A stretch of 64,000 nucleotides of DNA from XN24 sp035514535 (GTDB taxonomy: Bacteria; Pseudomonadota; Gammaproteobacteria; Steroidobacterales; XN24), in the NCBI GenBank assembly GCA_035514535.1, contig DATKAZ010000067.1, positions 124,001-188,000 on the forward strand, written 5' to 3'. The translations under genes and the position numbers were made by a program. The notes beneath the pieces were generated by a model. It searched no databases and was not told the DNA's origin. It saw only the letters and a program-made list of their open reading frames with translations. This document shows, piece by piece, positions 8,173 to 21,352 of the stretch. The stretch's first letter is position 1. Every line of letters begins with the position of its first letter.

Positions 8173-9291
8173 ATGAAAGCGGGGCCCATCATCGTTGGCA
8201 TGTCGGGCGGCGTCGACTCGTCGGTCGCGGCCCTGCGCCTGCTGGAGGCCGGCCACGAAGTGCACGGCCTGTTCATGAGCAACTGGGCCGAGGACGAGCA
8301 AGGCTACTGCCAGGCGGCGGAGGATTTCCAGGATGCCCGCGCCGTCTGCGAACTGCTCGGCATTCCCTTGCACAGGGCGGACTTCGCGCGCGCGTACCGG
8401 GAGCGCGTGTTCGCCGATTTCCTCGCGGGTTACCGGGCCGGGCTGACACCCAACCCGGACGTGCTGTGCAACCGGGAAATCAAGTTCGGTACGTTCCTCG
8501 CGCATGCCCTGAGGCTCGGCGCACAGTGCATTGCAACCGGTCACTACGCGCGCACCGACGGGCACGGCCGCCTGTTGCGCGCGGCGGATGCCGGCAAGGA
8601 TCAGACCTATTTCCTGCATGCCGTTGCCGGCGACGCGCTGCGCCGGACACTGTTTCCGCTCGGCGGGTTGCTCAAGCGCGAGGTGCGGGCGATCGCCAGG
8701 ACCGGCGGCCTGCCCAATCACGACCGCAAGGACAGCACGGGGATATGTTTCATCGGGGAACGCCCCTTCGCGGAGTTCCTGGCACGCTACGTGGACGACG
8801 AGCCCGGCGAGATCGAGGACGCGGAAGGCCGCCGTCTCGGACGGCACCAGGGCCTGAGCCGGTATACGCTCGGACAACGCCAGGGGCTGCGCGTAGGGGG
8901 CGTGGCGGGCGCCGGGGATTCGCCCTGGTACGTCGCCGGCAAGGACCGCCACCGCAACGTGCTGATCGTGGTGCAGGGGCGCGACCATCCGCGCCTGTTC
9001 CACGCGACGCTCATGGCCAGCGGCCCGCACTGGATCGGCGGTGCGCCGCCTGAGTTCCCGCTCGCCTGCACCGCGCGCACGCGCCACCGGCAGCCGGATC
9101 AACCCTGTCGTGTGGAGGCCCTGGCGGACGGCCGGCTCGGCGTGCGCTTCGACAGCCCCCAGCGGGCCCTGACCCCGGGCCAGTTCATCGTGTTCTATGA
9201 CGGCGAGATCTGCCTTGGCGGTGCCCGGATCACTGCAGTGGGAGTCGTCCTCGGACAGCCGGCGCCCTTGAGCCGGCGCGAATCTGCCTGA
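8173..9291 (+). CDS. mnmA: tRNA-specific 2-thiouridylase MnmA
   Basis: Thiolates U34 of tRNA-Lys, -Glu and -Gln, using sulfur relayed to a catalytic cysteine. 372 residues. The ATP-pyrophosphatase PP-loop GMSGGVDSS is at residues 9-17, the nucleophile Cys99 in NPDVLCNREIKF, and the persulfide Cys192 in DSTGICFIGER; the DGKDQTYFL-like motif appears as AGKDQTYFLHAV. It starts 10 bases after the GNAT fusion gene. A substrate tRNA, tRNA-Lys(UUU), is encoded at 38415-38490 in this window. Confidence 0.97.
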   Translation: MKAGPIIVGMSGGVDSSVAALRLLEAGHEVHGLFMSNWAEDEQGYCQAAEDFQDARAVCELLGIPLHRADFARAYRERVFADFLAGYRAGLTPNPDVLCNREIKFGTFLAHALRLGAQCIATGHYARTDGHGRLLRAADAGKDQTYFLHAVAGDALRRTLFPLGGLLKREVRAIARTGGLPNHDRKDSTGICFIGERPFAEFLARYVDDEPGEIEDAEGRRLGRHQGLSRYTLGQRQGLRVGGVAGAGDSPWYVAGKDRHRNVLIVVQGRDHPRLFHATLMASGPHWIGGAPPEFPLACTARTRHRQPDQPCRVEALADGRLGVRFDSPQRALTPGQFIVFYDGEICLGGARITAVGVVLGQPAPLSRRESA

Positions 9292-9302
9292 GACGGTTCC
9301 GC

Positions 9303-9308
9303 TATAAT
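9303..9308 (+). promoter_or_regulatory. Candidate acnA promoter, consensus -10 element
   Basis: A perfect TATAAT lies 65 bases before the acnA start, in the short gap after mnmA. No convincing -35 hexamer is present at 16-18 bases, so the promoter may need an activator. A dyad GGCCCA-CA-TGGGCC (9331-9344) lies in the predicted leader. Confidence 0.45.
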
Positions 9309-9373
9309 TGTCAGTCAGACCCGCCATGCTGGCCCACATGGGCCGGCTGCTATCTTTCCATCCTGGAGGCATC

Positions 9374-12099
<2,726 letters not shown>

Positions 12100-12118
<19 letters not shown>

Positions 12119-12843
12119 CTTACCCAGGCGGGGACACTGCTCCATGCCGCGCGCAACTGTTTTTCCCGCAAGTCGAACTCGGGCTCGAGGGTTGCCACCA
12201 GGCGCCAGAATGTGCGCGAGTGGTTCATGTGGCGCGTGTGGGCAAGCTCGTGCAGGAAAATGTAGCGCACGAGGGCCGGCTCGAGGAACAGCAAGGCGCA
12301 GTTGAGGCTGACCGACCGACGGGCGGAACAACTGCCCCAGCGCGACCGCTGCCGGCGCACCGTGGCATTCGTGTAATGGAGGCCGGCCTCGACGCTGACG
12401 GCTGCGAGCCACGGCAGCAGGGTGTCTCTCGCCCGCCCCATCAGCCATGCCCTGAGGCGCTGCCTGCGCTGCCGCGCATCGACCGGGCCGGGGACCAGCA
12501 ATCGTCCTCCCCCCGGTTGCTCAAACGCCTCCAGGGGCCCCTTGCCGGACGAATACTCGACCCGCCAGAGCTCATCCAGCGCCGCAAGGCGGATCTCCCC
12601 GGGCGGCGCGAGAGCGAAGTCTCCCTGGACTGCCTGGAAGCTTCCACGGGTCTTTTCGATCCAGCCGGCGTTGCTGCGGAGAAACTGCTCGATGCTGCCC
12701 TTGCCGGCACGCAGCGGTGCGACGACCTCGACGACGCCATGGGGGAATACCCTGAGGCCGAGCCTGCGGGCCCTGGCACTCCTGCGCACTACCACGGCCT
12801 CGTCGCTGCCAAACAACGCGAGCTGTTCCTCGGGCGCACTCAC
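12100..12843 (-). CDS. YgjP-like zinc metallopeptidase (SprT/M48-related)
   Basis: Predicted zinc metallopeptidase of the YgjP/DUF45 family, 247 residues. The catalytic motif HELAHTRHMNH gives HExxH plus a further His, preceded by the family mark RWGSCSARRSVSLN. The start is a GTG (12841-12843) that overlaps the upstream fadH stop as GTGA, consistent with coupling; no in-frame ATG is available downstream at a sensible place. It ends inside the last 19 bases of acnA on the opposite strand. Substrate unknown in the family. Confidence 0.87.
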
Positions 12844-14864
12844 AACGACGCCGCCACCCGCGTCGCCTGGTCGATCGCCCGCTTCGCATCGAGCTCGACA
12901 GCCTCCAGCGCACCGCCGACGAGGCTGGTCGCGATGCCGCGGCCGGCAAGCTCCCCGGCAAGAGGGTGCAGCGGTTCCTGGCCGGCGCACACGACGATGT
13001 TGTCCACCTCGATGAGCCGCTCGGCGCCCTCCTGTTCGATTCTCAGCCCACCCGGCTCAACGCCGCGATACGTCACCCCGGAGAGCATCTTTACGCCCCT
13101 GCGTTGCAGGCCGAGCCGGTGCGCCCAGCCGGTCGTCTTGCCGAGGGATCGCCCCAGCTTGCCGTGCGATCGTTGCAGGAGCCAGATCTCGCGTCCGGAG
13201 TCTGCCGGAAGTGGCGTGACGCCTTCGACACCGGCCCTGGCACTCAGCGCTCCGTCGATGCCCCACTCCTTGTTGTAGCCCGCCACCGGGTCGTCGCCCT
13301 CCGCACCGTGCGCGAGAAACGTCGCCACGTCGAAGCCGATCCCGCCCGCGCCGATGATCGCCACCCTGCGCCCGACTGTGCGCCGTCCCAGCAGCACGTC
13401 GATATAGGACAGGACGGAGGGCAGATCCAGTCCCGGAATCTGCGGCCGGCGGGGCACGACGCCGGTAGCGACGATGACGTGATCGAAGCCATCTGCCGCA
13501 AGTTCCGCCGCGGTGACGCCCTTGCCGAGCCTGACGGTCACGCCGGTCGTCTCGAGGCGGCGGCGATAATACCGCAGGGTCTCCGCAAACTCCGCCTTGC
13601 CCGGCACGCGCCGGGCCATCTGGAACTGTCCGCCGATCTCGTCCGCGGCCTCGAACAGCGTCACGCGGTGACCCCGCTCTGCCGCGGTCGTGGCCGCGGC
13701 CAGGCCGGCCGGGCCGCCGCCCACCACCGCGAGCCTGACGGGATTCGCAGCCGGCCGGATCACGAGCTCGGTCTCGTGGCAGGCGCGCGGGTTCACAAGG
13801 CAGCTGGAGCGGCGGCCCGCAAAGGTGTGGTCCAGGCATGCCTGGTTGCAGGCGATGCAGGTGTTGATCTCGTCGGCCCGGCCGGAGGCGGCCTTGCGCA
13901 CGAACTCCGGGTCCGCCAGGAACGGCCGCGCCAGGCTGACCATGTCGGCCTCGCCGCGGGCGATGATGCCCTCCGCGACAGCGGGCGTGTTGATGCGGTT
14001 GGTGGCGATCACCGGCACGGGCAATACGGCCTTCAGGCGCGCCGTGACCCAGGCGAACGCCGCCCTCGGCACCAGCGTCGCGATCGTCGGGATGCGTGCC
14101 TCGTGCCAGCCGATACCGGTATTGACCAGGGTGGCGCCGGCCCGGCAGACGGCCTGGCCCAGCTGCACGACCTCGTCCCAGTCGCTGCCCCCATCGACAA
14201 GGTCCAGCGCCGAAAGGCGGTAAATGATGATGAAGTCCTTGCCTACGGCCGCGCGGACCCGCCGCACGATCTCGAGCGGAAAGCGGCAGCGCCGCTCGAA
14301 ATCCCCGCCCCAGGCGTCGTTCCGGTGATTGGTGCGCGCGGCGATGAACTCGTTGATGAGGTACCCCTCCGAACCCATGATCTCGACACCGTCATAGCCG
14401 GCCTCGCGCGCCAGCGCCGCGCAGCGTGCAAATGCGTTGATCTGCGCCTCGACACCGCGGGCGCCCAGGCCGCGCGGCTTGAAGGGCGAAATCGGCGACT
14501 TGAGCGGCGACGGCGCCACGGCGAGCGGATGGTAGGCATAACGGCCGGCATGCAGAATCTGCATGCATACGCGCCCTCCGGCGGCGTGTACCGCTTCGGT
14601 CACGAGGCGATGGCGCGGCACCTCACGGCGCGCCGACAGCTTGCCCGCGAACGGCGCGACCCAGCCCGCGATATTGGGGGCGATGCCGCCGGTGACGATC
14701 AGGCCCGCGCCCCCTGCGGCGCGTTCCGCGAGATACGCGGCCAGCTTGGGGTAATTGGCGGCCCGATCCTCCAGGCCGGTATGCATCGAGCCCATCAGCA
14801 CTCGGTTGGGGAGCGATGTGAAGCCAAGGTCGAGTGGCGCGAGCAGGTTCGGATAAGTGTTCAT
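12840..14864 (-). CDS. fadH: 2,4-dienoyl-CoA reductase (NADPH), FadH type
   Basis: Iron-sulfur flavoprotein that reduces 2,4-dienoyl-CoA intermediates when unsaturated fatty acids are oxidised. 674 residues (E. coli FadH 672). The N-terminal FMN TIM barrel has NRVLMGSMHTGLED and EIMGSEGYLINEF; 4Fe-4S cysteines lie around residues 330-350 in CIACNQACLDHTF and SCLVNPRAC; the C-terminal FAD/NAD half has VVGGGPAGLAAA and AIIGAGGIGFDVA. Start ATG 14864 (MNTYPNLLAPLDLGF) fits the family; longer in-frame forms run through the promoter. Coupled to the ygjP-like gene and divergent from a DGAT-like acyltransferase. Other members of the old-yellow-enzyme/FadH family look similar, so substrate is likely but not certain. 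Confidence 0.9.
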   Translation of the reverse strand: MNTYPNLLAPLDLGFTSLPNRVLMGSMHTGLEDRAANYPKLAAYLAERAAGGAGLIVTGGIAPNIAGWVAPFAGKLSARREVPRHRLVTEAVHAAGGRVCMQILHAGRYAYHPLAVAPSPLKSPISPFKPRGLGARGVEAQINAFARCAALAREAGYDGVEIMGSEGYLINEFIAARTNHRNDAWGGDFERRCRFPLEIVRRVRAAVGKDFIIIYRLSALDLVDGGSDWDEVVQLGQAVCRAGATLVNTGIGWHEARIPTIATLVPRAAFAWVTARLKAVLPVPVIATNRINTPAVAEGIIARGEADMVSLARPFLADPEFVRKAASGRADEINTCIACNQACLDHTFAGRRSSCLVNPRACHETELVIRPAANPVRLAVVGGGPAGLAAATTAAERGHRVTLFEAADEIGGQFQMARRVPGKAEFAETLRYYRRRLETTGVTVRLGKGVTAAELAADGFDHVIVATGVVPRRPQIPGLDLPSVLSYIDVLLGRRTVGRRVAIIGAGGIGFDVATFLAHGAEGDDPVAGYNKEWGIDGALSARAGVEGVTPLPADSGREIWLLQRSHGKLGRSLGKTTGWAHRLGLQRRGVKMLSGVTYRGVEPGGLRIEQEGAERLIEVDNIVVCAGQEPLHPLAGELAGRGIATSLVGGALEAVELDAKRAIDQATRVAASL

Positions 14865-14891
14865 CACGGCATCCGTGCAACAACGGCAGCG

Positions 14892-14920
14892 ACTATAACC
14901 GCGGGGCCGGCCTTGTCCAA
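14892..14920 (-). promoter_or_regulatory. Candidate fadH promoter
   Basis: On the minus strand TTGGAC (14920-14915) and TATAGT (14897-14892) are exactly 17 bases apart, with a predicted start near 14885 and a leader of about 20 bases before fadH. Confidence 0.6.
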
Positions 14921-14983
14921 TGTGTCGCGATGTCCAGGCGGGACGGTGCATGTTGTACCATTTGCGCCAGCCCGGAGCGTCCC

Positions 14984-16549
14984 ATGACCCGCATCTCGAT
15001 CACCGATTACGCTTTCCTGCTGACGGAGACCGCCGACAGCCCGCGCCACGTGGGGTCGCTGCAGATCTTCCGCCCGCCGGAGGGCTACCAGGGCGACTTT
15101 GTCGCCGACCTCGTGGAGGACCTGCGGCACCACAAGGTCGGCGAGCCGTTCAACCAGCGGCTCAAAGTCTCCCTGACGGGCCGGCCGCAATGGGTGCCCG
15201 ACCGGAATTTCGACCTCGACTACCACGTGCGGCGCTCCGCATTGCCTGCCCCGGGCAGCCGCTGGCAGCTCGCCGACCTGGCGTCCAGGCTGCACGCTTT
15301 CATGCTCGACCGCGAGCATCCGCTGTGGGAACTGCATTTTGTCGAGGGACTTGACGACGGCTGTTTCGCCGTCTACACGAAAATTCACCATGCCTACTGC
15401 GACGGCGCCACCCTGGTGCGCATGGCCATCGGCTCGCTGAACACCGACCCGGGCGATCGCCTCGTGCGGGCTTTCTGGGAAATGGGCACAGGAGCGTCGG
15501 CCGGGGCCACGGAGCGGGATATTCGGGCGGCGTTTGCCGGCATCGGCGGCGGACTGAAGTCCGTGCTGGTCATGGGCAAGGAACTTTCTGGCATTGCCGG
15601 CAAGATGGCGCTGGATCGCCTCGGCTTCGCGAAGTCGCCGCTCGAGGTGCCATTTACGGCGCCGCGCACTGCACTCAACGGACACATCACCCGCGCACGG
15701 CGCATCGCCGGCAGCAGCCTGGAGATAGATCGCCTCAAGGCCGTCGCGCGCGCCACGGGCACGACCCTCAACGACGTCGTGGTGACGATCTGCGATATCG
15801 CATTGCGCCGCTACCTGGCACGCTTCGCGGAACTGCCGCGCGGTCCGCTGGTCGCGCAACTGCCGGTCAACCTGCGCCGCGAGGGTGAGACTTCGTCGAC
15901 CAACATCCTCGGCATCATCCCGGTGCGGCTGGCCGGCCTGAGCCGCAATCCGCTCAAGCGACTGCGCGAGGTGCATCGCTCCACTGCGGAAATGAAAGAC
16001 GCCCTGTTCGCGCTTTCGCGCGAAACGGTCATGGCCTACACGCTGCTCATCCAGGGGGCCGCGGTGATCGGCGACATCATGCACGTCTCCGGGCTCGCAC
16101 CTCCGGCAGGCAACATCCTCATTTCGAATCTGCCCGGCTCACCGGCCGCGCTCTACCTGCGCGGCGCACGGCTCGAGGAGATCTACCCGATCTCCACCAT
16201 CCCGCCGGACATGGTCATGAACATCACCGTGTTCAGCTACACCGACCGGTTGTTCTTCGGCATGATCGCCGGCTACGAGGCGATGCCGCATCTCGCCGAG
16301 ATGCGCGGCTACATCCACGACGCGCTGGAAGCCCTGGAGAGTGAGGTCGAGGCCGTGCTGTCGTCGACACCACAGGTCGATGCAGGCCGCACCGATGGCC
16401 CCGGGGGGTCCCAGGCCGGCAGCAGGGGTCGCGCACCGCCACCGGCCGGGCCGGGACGAAAGGCCGCGCGACAGCGCGGCAAGAAGCAGGCGGTGACCCG
16501 CAAGGCCGCGGCCGCGAAGACCAGGGCGAAGAAGCCGGCCAAGACCTGA
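14984..16549 (+). CDS. Wax ester synthase / diacylglycerol acyltransferase family protein
   Basis: WS/DGAT-type acyl-CoA:alcohol acyltransferase, 521 residues, for wax ester or triacylglycerol synthesis. The catalytic HHxxxDG motif is KIHHAYCDGATL near residue 133; LHAFMLDREHPLWELHFVEG and the C-terminal NILISNLPGSP/PPDMVMNITVFSY blocks match the family. Start ATG 14984 follows GGAG. The last 50 residues, from about residue 470, are a Pro/Gly then Lys/Ala/Arg-rich tail (GRKAARQRGKKQ, then KTRAKKPAKT) not typical of the family. Divergent from fadH. Substrates cannot be told from sequence. Confidence 0.9.
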   Translation: MTRISITDYAFLLTETADSPRHVGSLQIFRPPEGYQGDFVADLVEDLRHHKVGEPFNQRLKVSLTGRPQWVPDRNFDLDYHVRRSALPAPGSRWQLADLASRLHAFMLDREHPLWELHFVEGLDDGCFAVYTKIHHAYCDGATLVRMAIGSLNTDPGDRLVRAFWEMGTGASAGATERDIRAAFAGIGGGLKSVLVMGKELSGIAGKMALDRLGFAKSPLEVPFTAPRTALNGHITRARRIAGSSLEIDRLKAVARATGTTLNDVVVTICDIALRRYLARFAELPRGPLVAQLPVNLRREGETSSTNILGIIPVRLAGLSRNPLKRLREVHRSTAEMKDALFALSRETVMAYTLLIQGAAVIGDIMHVSGLAPPAGNILISNLPGSPAALYLRGARLEEIYPISTIPPDMVMNITVFSYTDRLFFGMIAGYEAMPHLAEMRGYIHDALEALESEVEAVLSSTPQVDAGRTDGPGGSQAGSRGRAPPPAGPGRKAARQRGKKQAVTRKAAAAKTRAKKPAKT

Positions 16550-16574
16550 CTCGCCAGGTAGCGGAGAAATCGCT

Positions 16575-17402
16575 TTGGCAACCACTGCCGCGGAAAGCCG
16601 TCCCGTGCCGGGTAACGCAACCAGCCTCGTCGATATCGGCGTCAATCTCGCGCACGACAGCTTCGACGCGGACCGCGCCGAGGTGATCTTGCGGGCGCGC
16701 GCCAACGGCGTCGCGCGGCTGATCGTCACCGGCAGCTCGTTGCGCTCGAGCGCCGCGGCGGTCAGCCTGGCCGGGGACTCCCCGGGGCTGTTCGCCACGG
16801 CAGGCGTCCATCCGCACCATGCCGACGAACTCGATGCAGCCCACATGCCGGAGCTTGCAGCGCTGGCGACAAGGCCGAGGGTAGTAGCGGTAGGCGAATG
16901 CGGACTGGATTTCTTCCGCGACTTCTCCCCGCGGGAACGCCAGGAGACCGCCTTCCGGCTGCAGCTCGGCGTTGCGATGCAGGCCGGCCTGCCCGTTTTC
17001 CTGCACCAGCGCGATGCGCATGCACGTTTCCTGGAGATTCTCGACGAGTGCGGTCCGGCCATGCCGGCGGGCGTGGCGCATTGTTTTACGGGGGGCCCGC
17101 GCGAACTCGCCGACTATCTCGACCGCGGACTGTACGTCGGCATCACCGGCTGGATCTGCGACGAGCGGCGCGGCGACGCCCTGCGCGACGCGGCACGCTA
17201 CCTGCCGCTCGACCGCGTCATGATCGAGACCGACGCGCCGTACCTGCTGCCCCGCGACCTCGATCCGAAGCCGCGCACGCGGCGCAACGAGCCGATGTAC
17301 CTGCCGCACGTACTCCATGCGCTGGCGCGCCTGATGGACGTCTCGCCGGAGCGCCTCGCGGAGGCGACCACCCGCAACGCGGAGACGCTGTTCGGTCTCT
17401 AG
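16575..17402 (+). CDS. tatD: TatD-family metal-dependent hydrolase
   Basis: TIM-barrel DNase/hydrolase of the TatD family, 275 residues. Metal ligands: DIGVNLAH (HxH position partly replaced), VGECGLDFFRDF, LPVFLHQRDA, AHCFTG and ETDAPYLLPRDL. The use of DIGVNL and VGECGLDFFRD is that of TatD itself rather than YcfH or YjjV. The start is a TTG at 16575 eight bases after GGAG; the first ATG downstream would remove the conserved first strand. It begins 26 bases after the acyltransferase gene and may share its transcript. Confidence 0.9.
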   Translation: MATTAAESRPVPGNATSLVDIGVNLAHDSFDADRAEVILRARANGVARLIVTGSSLRSSAAAVSLAGDSPGLFATAGVHPHHADELDAAHMPELAALATRPRVVAVGECGLDFFRDFSPRERQETAFRLQLGVAMQAGLPVFLHQRDAHARFLEILDECGPAMPAGVAHCFTGGPRELADYLDRGLYVGITGWICDERRGDALRDAARYLPLDRVMIETDAPYLLPRDLDPKPRTRRNEPMYLPHVLHALARLMDVSPERLAEATTRNAETLFGL

Positions 17403-17445
17403 GGCCTGTTCACACTTGGCCAACCCGAAGGGACGGGAGCCCTTG

Positions 17446-17451
17446 TACAAT
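17446..17451 (+). promoter_or_regulatory. Candidate -10 element for the M20 peptidase gene
   Basis: TACAAT lies 38 bases before the M20 start in the gap after tatD. No good -35 is visible at the right distance, so support is modest. Confidence 0.3.
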
Positions 17452-17488
17452 GGCGGTTCAACTGCGCAGCGCCATACGGAGCCGACTC

Positions 17489-18916
<1,428 letters not shown>

Positions 18917-18924
18917 CGACCGCT

Positions 18925-19476
18925 TCAGACCGGCCGCGACGCCTTCTTGAGCGCCTGCCAGGCCTCGCTGAGCCGCGCGGGCGGCGGTTTTCGGTCGCGC
19001 GCAGGGATTTCAGCCACGAGATCCTCCGGCGTCACGACCCCCGGCGGCGTCTCGCCGGCGATCGTGACTCCGCCCACCAGCAACACGCGCCCGTCCACGG
19101 GGACCGTTGGCGCGAGCGCGTGGACCGCATGACGCCGCGCCCGCATCCCGGGCAGGGGATTCTGCAGGACCACGCGCCGGGCGCCGTCGAGCACGGTCCA
19201 TTGCTCCAGCTGGTCTCCCCAGAAGAGAGTCCCGGACACGTGCCGCACCTCCAGCACGAGGATGCCGCGCGGCGTCAGCAGTGCCCTGTCCAGATGGATC
19301 TCGCCGTCCACGTCGTCCGGGATGATGACGTCCTCGAGTTGCTCCCAGGCGATCCTGCGCAGGAGATACCCAATGCTGCGCCGCCGGCGCGCGAGTGCCA
19401 CTGATCCGGCCACAAGCGCCAGGGCGCCGACCAGGACCGCCGCCGCGATGAGCCAGCCCGCAGGCACGCTGCTCAT
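18925..19476 (-). CDS. Membrane-anchored NERD-domain protein
   Basis: 183 residues. An N-terminal membrane segment (AGWLIAAAVLVGALALVAGS) followed by a basic stretch is joined to a NERD (nuclease-related) domain: GEIHLDRALLTPRGILVLEV, then GTLFWGDQLEQW and QNPLPGMRARRHAVHAL. In the family the core reads roughly D-h-x(n)-E-x-K; here the lysine position is Arg (EVRHVSG), so nuclease activity is doubtful. The start ATG overlaps the rarD stop (ATGA). Last gene of the minus-strand thrB-rarD-NERD group. Function unknown. Confidence 0.75.
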   Translation of the reverse strand: MSSVPAGWLIAAAVLVGALALVAGSVALARRRRSIGYLLRRIAWEQLEDVIIPDDVDGEIHLDRALLTPRGILVLEVRHVSGTLFWGDQLEQWTVLDGARRVVLQNPLPGMRARRHAVHALAPTVPVDGRVLLVGGVTIAGETPPGVVTPEDLVAEIPARDRKPPPARLSEAWQALKKASRPV

Positions 19477-20381
19477 GTGGCGGGGCCCGCCCCGCCACGG
19501 CGCCGCAGCCGTTCCCGGGTCCTGAGGCTGTCGATGCTGAACACCGCGAGTCCGCTCCAGATGAGTATGAACGTGACCGCCCAAGCCGCCGTAAACACCT
19601 CACCGTAAATGAGTGTCGCCAGCAGAAAGGTCAATGTCGGAGCAAGGTACTGAAAGAATCCGACCGTAATCAAGGGCAGCCGGCGTGCGGCCTCGGCGAA
19701 CCACAGCAGCGGCAACAGCGTGACGGGGCCGGCGAGCACCAGCAGGAGCGTCGTGCGGACATCGCTGCCGAAAGCCGCATCGCCCTGCAGCCCGAACCAG
19801 CCGAGGGCCAGCAGCGCGAGTGGCGCCAACAACAGCGTCTCCACAAATAACGCTGCAAGCGGCGGCAGCCCGAGGCGCTTGCGAATCAGCCCGTAGAAAC
19901 CGAAGCTGAACGCGAGAGTCAGGGAGATCCACGGCAGCCCCCCCAGTTCGAACGCCAGGCTGGCTGTCCCTGCGGCGGCCAGCGCCACGGCAACGGCACG
20001 GCCACGCCCCAGCCGCTCGCCGAGAAACAGCATGCCGAGCAGCACGTTGACCAGCGGATTGATGTAATAGCCGAGGCTGGTCGACATCACCTGGTCGCTG
20101 TTGACTGCATAGATATAGATCAGCCAGTTAGTGCTGACCAGCGCCGCCGTCAGCGCCAGGATCCGCAACGAGCGTGGATTGCCGAGTGCGGTGCGCACCG
20201 CGGGCCACGCGTGCGTCCAGGTGACGAACAGTGCACCGAACGCCACGCTCCATACCACGCGATGAGCCAGGATCTCGACCGGCGGCACGTGCGGAAGGAG
20301 CTTGAAGTAGATCGGCGACAGCCCCCAGAAGCCGAAGGCCGCGACCGCAAACAATGATCCGGCGCGCCGCTCGGCCGGCAT
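19473..20381 (-). CDS. rarD: RarD-type EamA permease
   Basis: Ten-helix DMT-superfamily transporter of the RarD branch, 302 residues. The family N-terminus GSLFAVAAFGFWGLSPIYFK and the blocks STNWLIYIYAVNSDQVMSTS and SLGYYINPLVNVLLGMLFLG match RarD proteins; EamA repeat two ends with FFQYLAPTLTFLLATLIYGE. Start MPAERRAGS at 20381 lies four bases after the thrB stop; longer forms overlap thrB. Substrate unproven; RarD was named for a chloramphenicol-related phenotype. Confidence 0.9.
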   Translation of the reverse strand: MPAERRAGSLFAVAAFGFWGLSPIYFKLLPHVPPVEILAHRVVWSVAFGALFVTWTHAWPAVRTALGNPRSLRILALTAALVSTNWLIYIYAVNSDQVMSTSLGYYINPLVNVLLGMLFLGERLGRGRAVAVALAAAGTASLAFELGGLPWISLTLAFSFGFYGLIRKRLGLPPLAALFVETLLLAPLALLALGWFGLQGDAAFGSDVRTTLLLVLAGPVTLLPLLWFAEAARRLPLITVGFFQYLAPTLTFLLATLIYGEVFTAAWAVTFILIWSGLAVFSIDSLRTRERLRRRGGAGPAT

Positions 20382-20385
20382 CGGT

Positions 20386-21318
20386 TCAGGACCCGGCGAC
20401 GACGCGGGCGCCGGGCGCATCCGGATTCGAAATCCAGACCTCGCTCTCGACGCCGGCAGCCGTGAAACTCGCCTGGAACGCGGCGGCGACCGCCTCGGTC
20501 CGTCCGGCCGGCGCCCACGCGAACACGGCCGGCCCGCTGCCCGACAAGGACCCCCCGAATGCGCCGGCGGCACGCGCCGCGCTCAGCGCCGCCGCGGCTC
20601 CCGGCACGAGGCCGGTGCGTTGCGGCCAGATGATTTCGTCCTGCAGGCAACGCGCCACCTGGTCGAGGTCGTTACGCAGGCAGCCCGCCACGAAGCCTGC
20701 CAGCCATGCAGATTGCCTGACCCAGCTTTCGATCGACACCGTCGGCGCGAGTATCCGGCGTGCATCCCGGGTGCAAACCTCCAGGTCCGGGTGACAAAGC
20801 ACGCACAGGACGCCATCAGGCACCGGGAGCCGGGTACAGCGGAGCGGCCGGCCGGGCTCGGTGAGGACGAGACCCCCAAGCAGCGATGCCGCCGCATTGT
20901 CCGGATGCCCCGCACCGCTCGCGGCATGCTCACCCTCGAGGGCATATTCCAGCAGGGACGACTGATCCAGCGCCAAGCCCCACAGGGCATCGGCCGCAAC
21001 GACTGCGGCGACCGCCGATGCGGCGGACCCGCCCATCCCGGATCCCAGCGGGATCTCCTTGTGCAAGGACACCGCAAGCCCGTCGCGAATACCGTGTTCA
21101 GCGGCCATGCGCAGCAGCGGTCGTGTGGCGGAATTCGCCTCAGCCGAATGCGGCAAGGCGGCTGGCAGCCCGGTGATCTCGACCAGGTCTATGCCGGGTT
21201 CGGCACGGCGCCGCAGGGTGACCGAATCGCCGATTCCCTCGAGCGCGTGACCGAGCACGTCGAATCCCACGCCGACATTGCCGACCGAGGCCGGCGCGTA
21301 TGCCGTGACGCTATCCAT
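20386..21318 (-). CDS. thrB: Homoserine kinase
   Basis: GHMP kinase phosphorylating L-homoserine in threonine synthesis, 310 residues like the E. coli enzyme. The ATP loop IPLGSGMGGSAASA lies near residue 90, the N-terminal APASVGNVGVGFDVLG is the substrate/GHMP motif 1, and GSLSGSGPAVFAW is motif 3. The start is ATG 21318 (MDSVTAYAPASVGN). Neither thrA nor thrC is adjacent; the gene heads a thrB-rarD-NERD transcript. A promoter candidate lies just upstream and a promoter/terminator unit further up. Confidence 0.96.
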   Translation of the reverse strand: MDSVTAYAPASVGNVGVGFDVLGHALEGIGDSVTLRRRAEPGIDLVEITGLPAALPHSAEANSATRPLLRMAAEHGIRDGLAVSLHKEIPLGSGMGGSAASAVAAVVAADALWGLALDQSSLLEYALEGEHAASGAGHPDNAAASLLGGLVLTEPGRPLRCTRLPVPDGVLCVLCHPDLEVCTRDARRILAPTVSIESWVRQSAWLAGFVAGCLRNDLDQVARCLQDEIIWPQRTGLVPGAAAALSAARAAGAFGGSLSGSGPAVFAWAPAGRTEAVAAAFQASFTAAGVESEVWISNPDAPGARVVAGS

Positions 21319-21352
21319 GGCGCATCCGGGGCCTGTACGTATGAGCCTGCAA

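Noticed and set aside
12966..14987. A 673-codon open frame on the plus strand opposite fadH
   Set aside because: The minus frame encodes a complete FadH; the plus frame shows no family motif.
16898..17488. N-terminal extension of the M20 peptidase into tatD
   Set aside because: The extension is Arg/Pro-rich, overlaps tatD in another frame, and ATG 17489 has ACGGAG in front of it and fits the family start.
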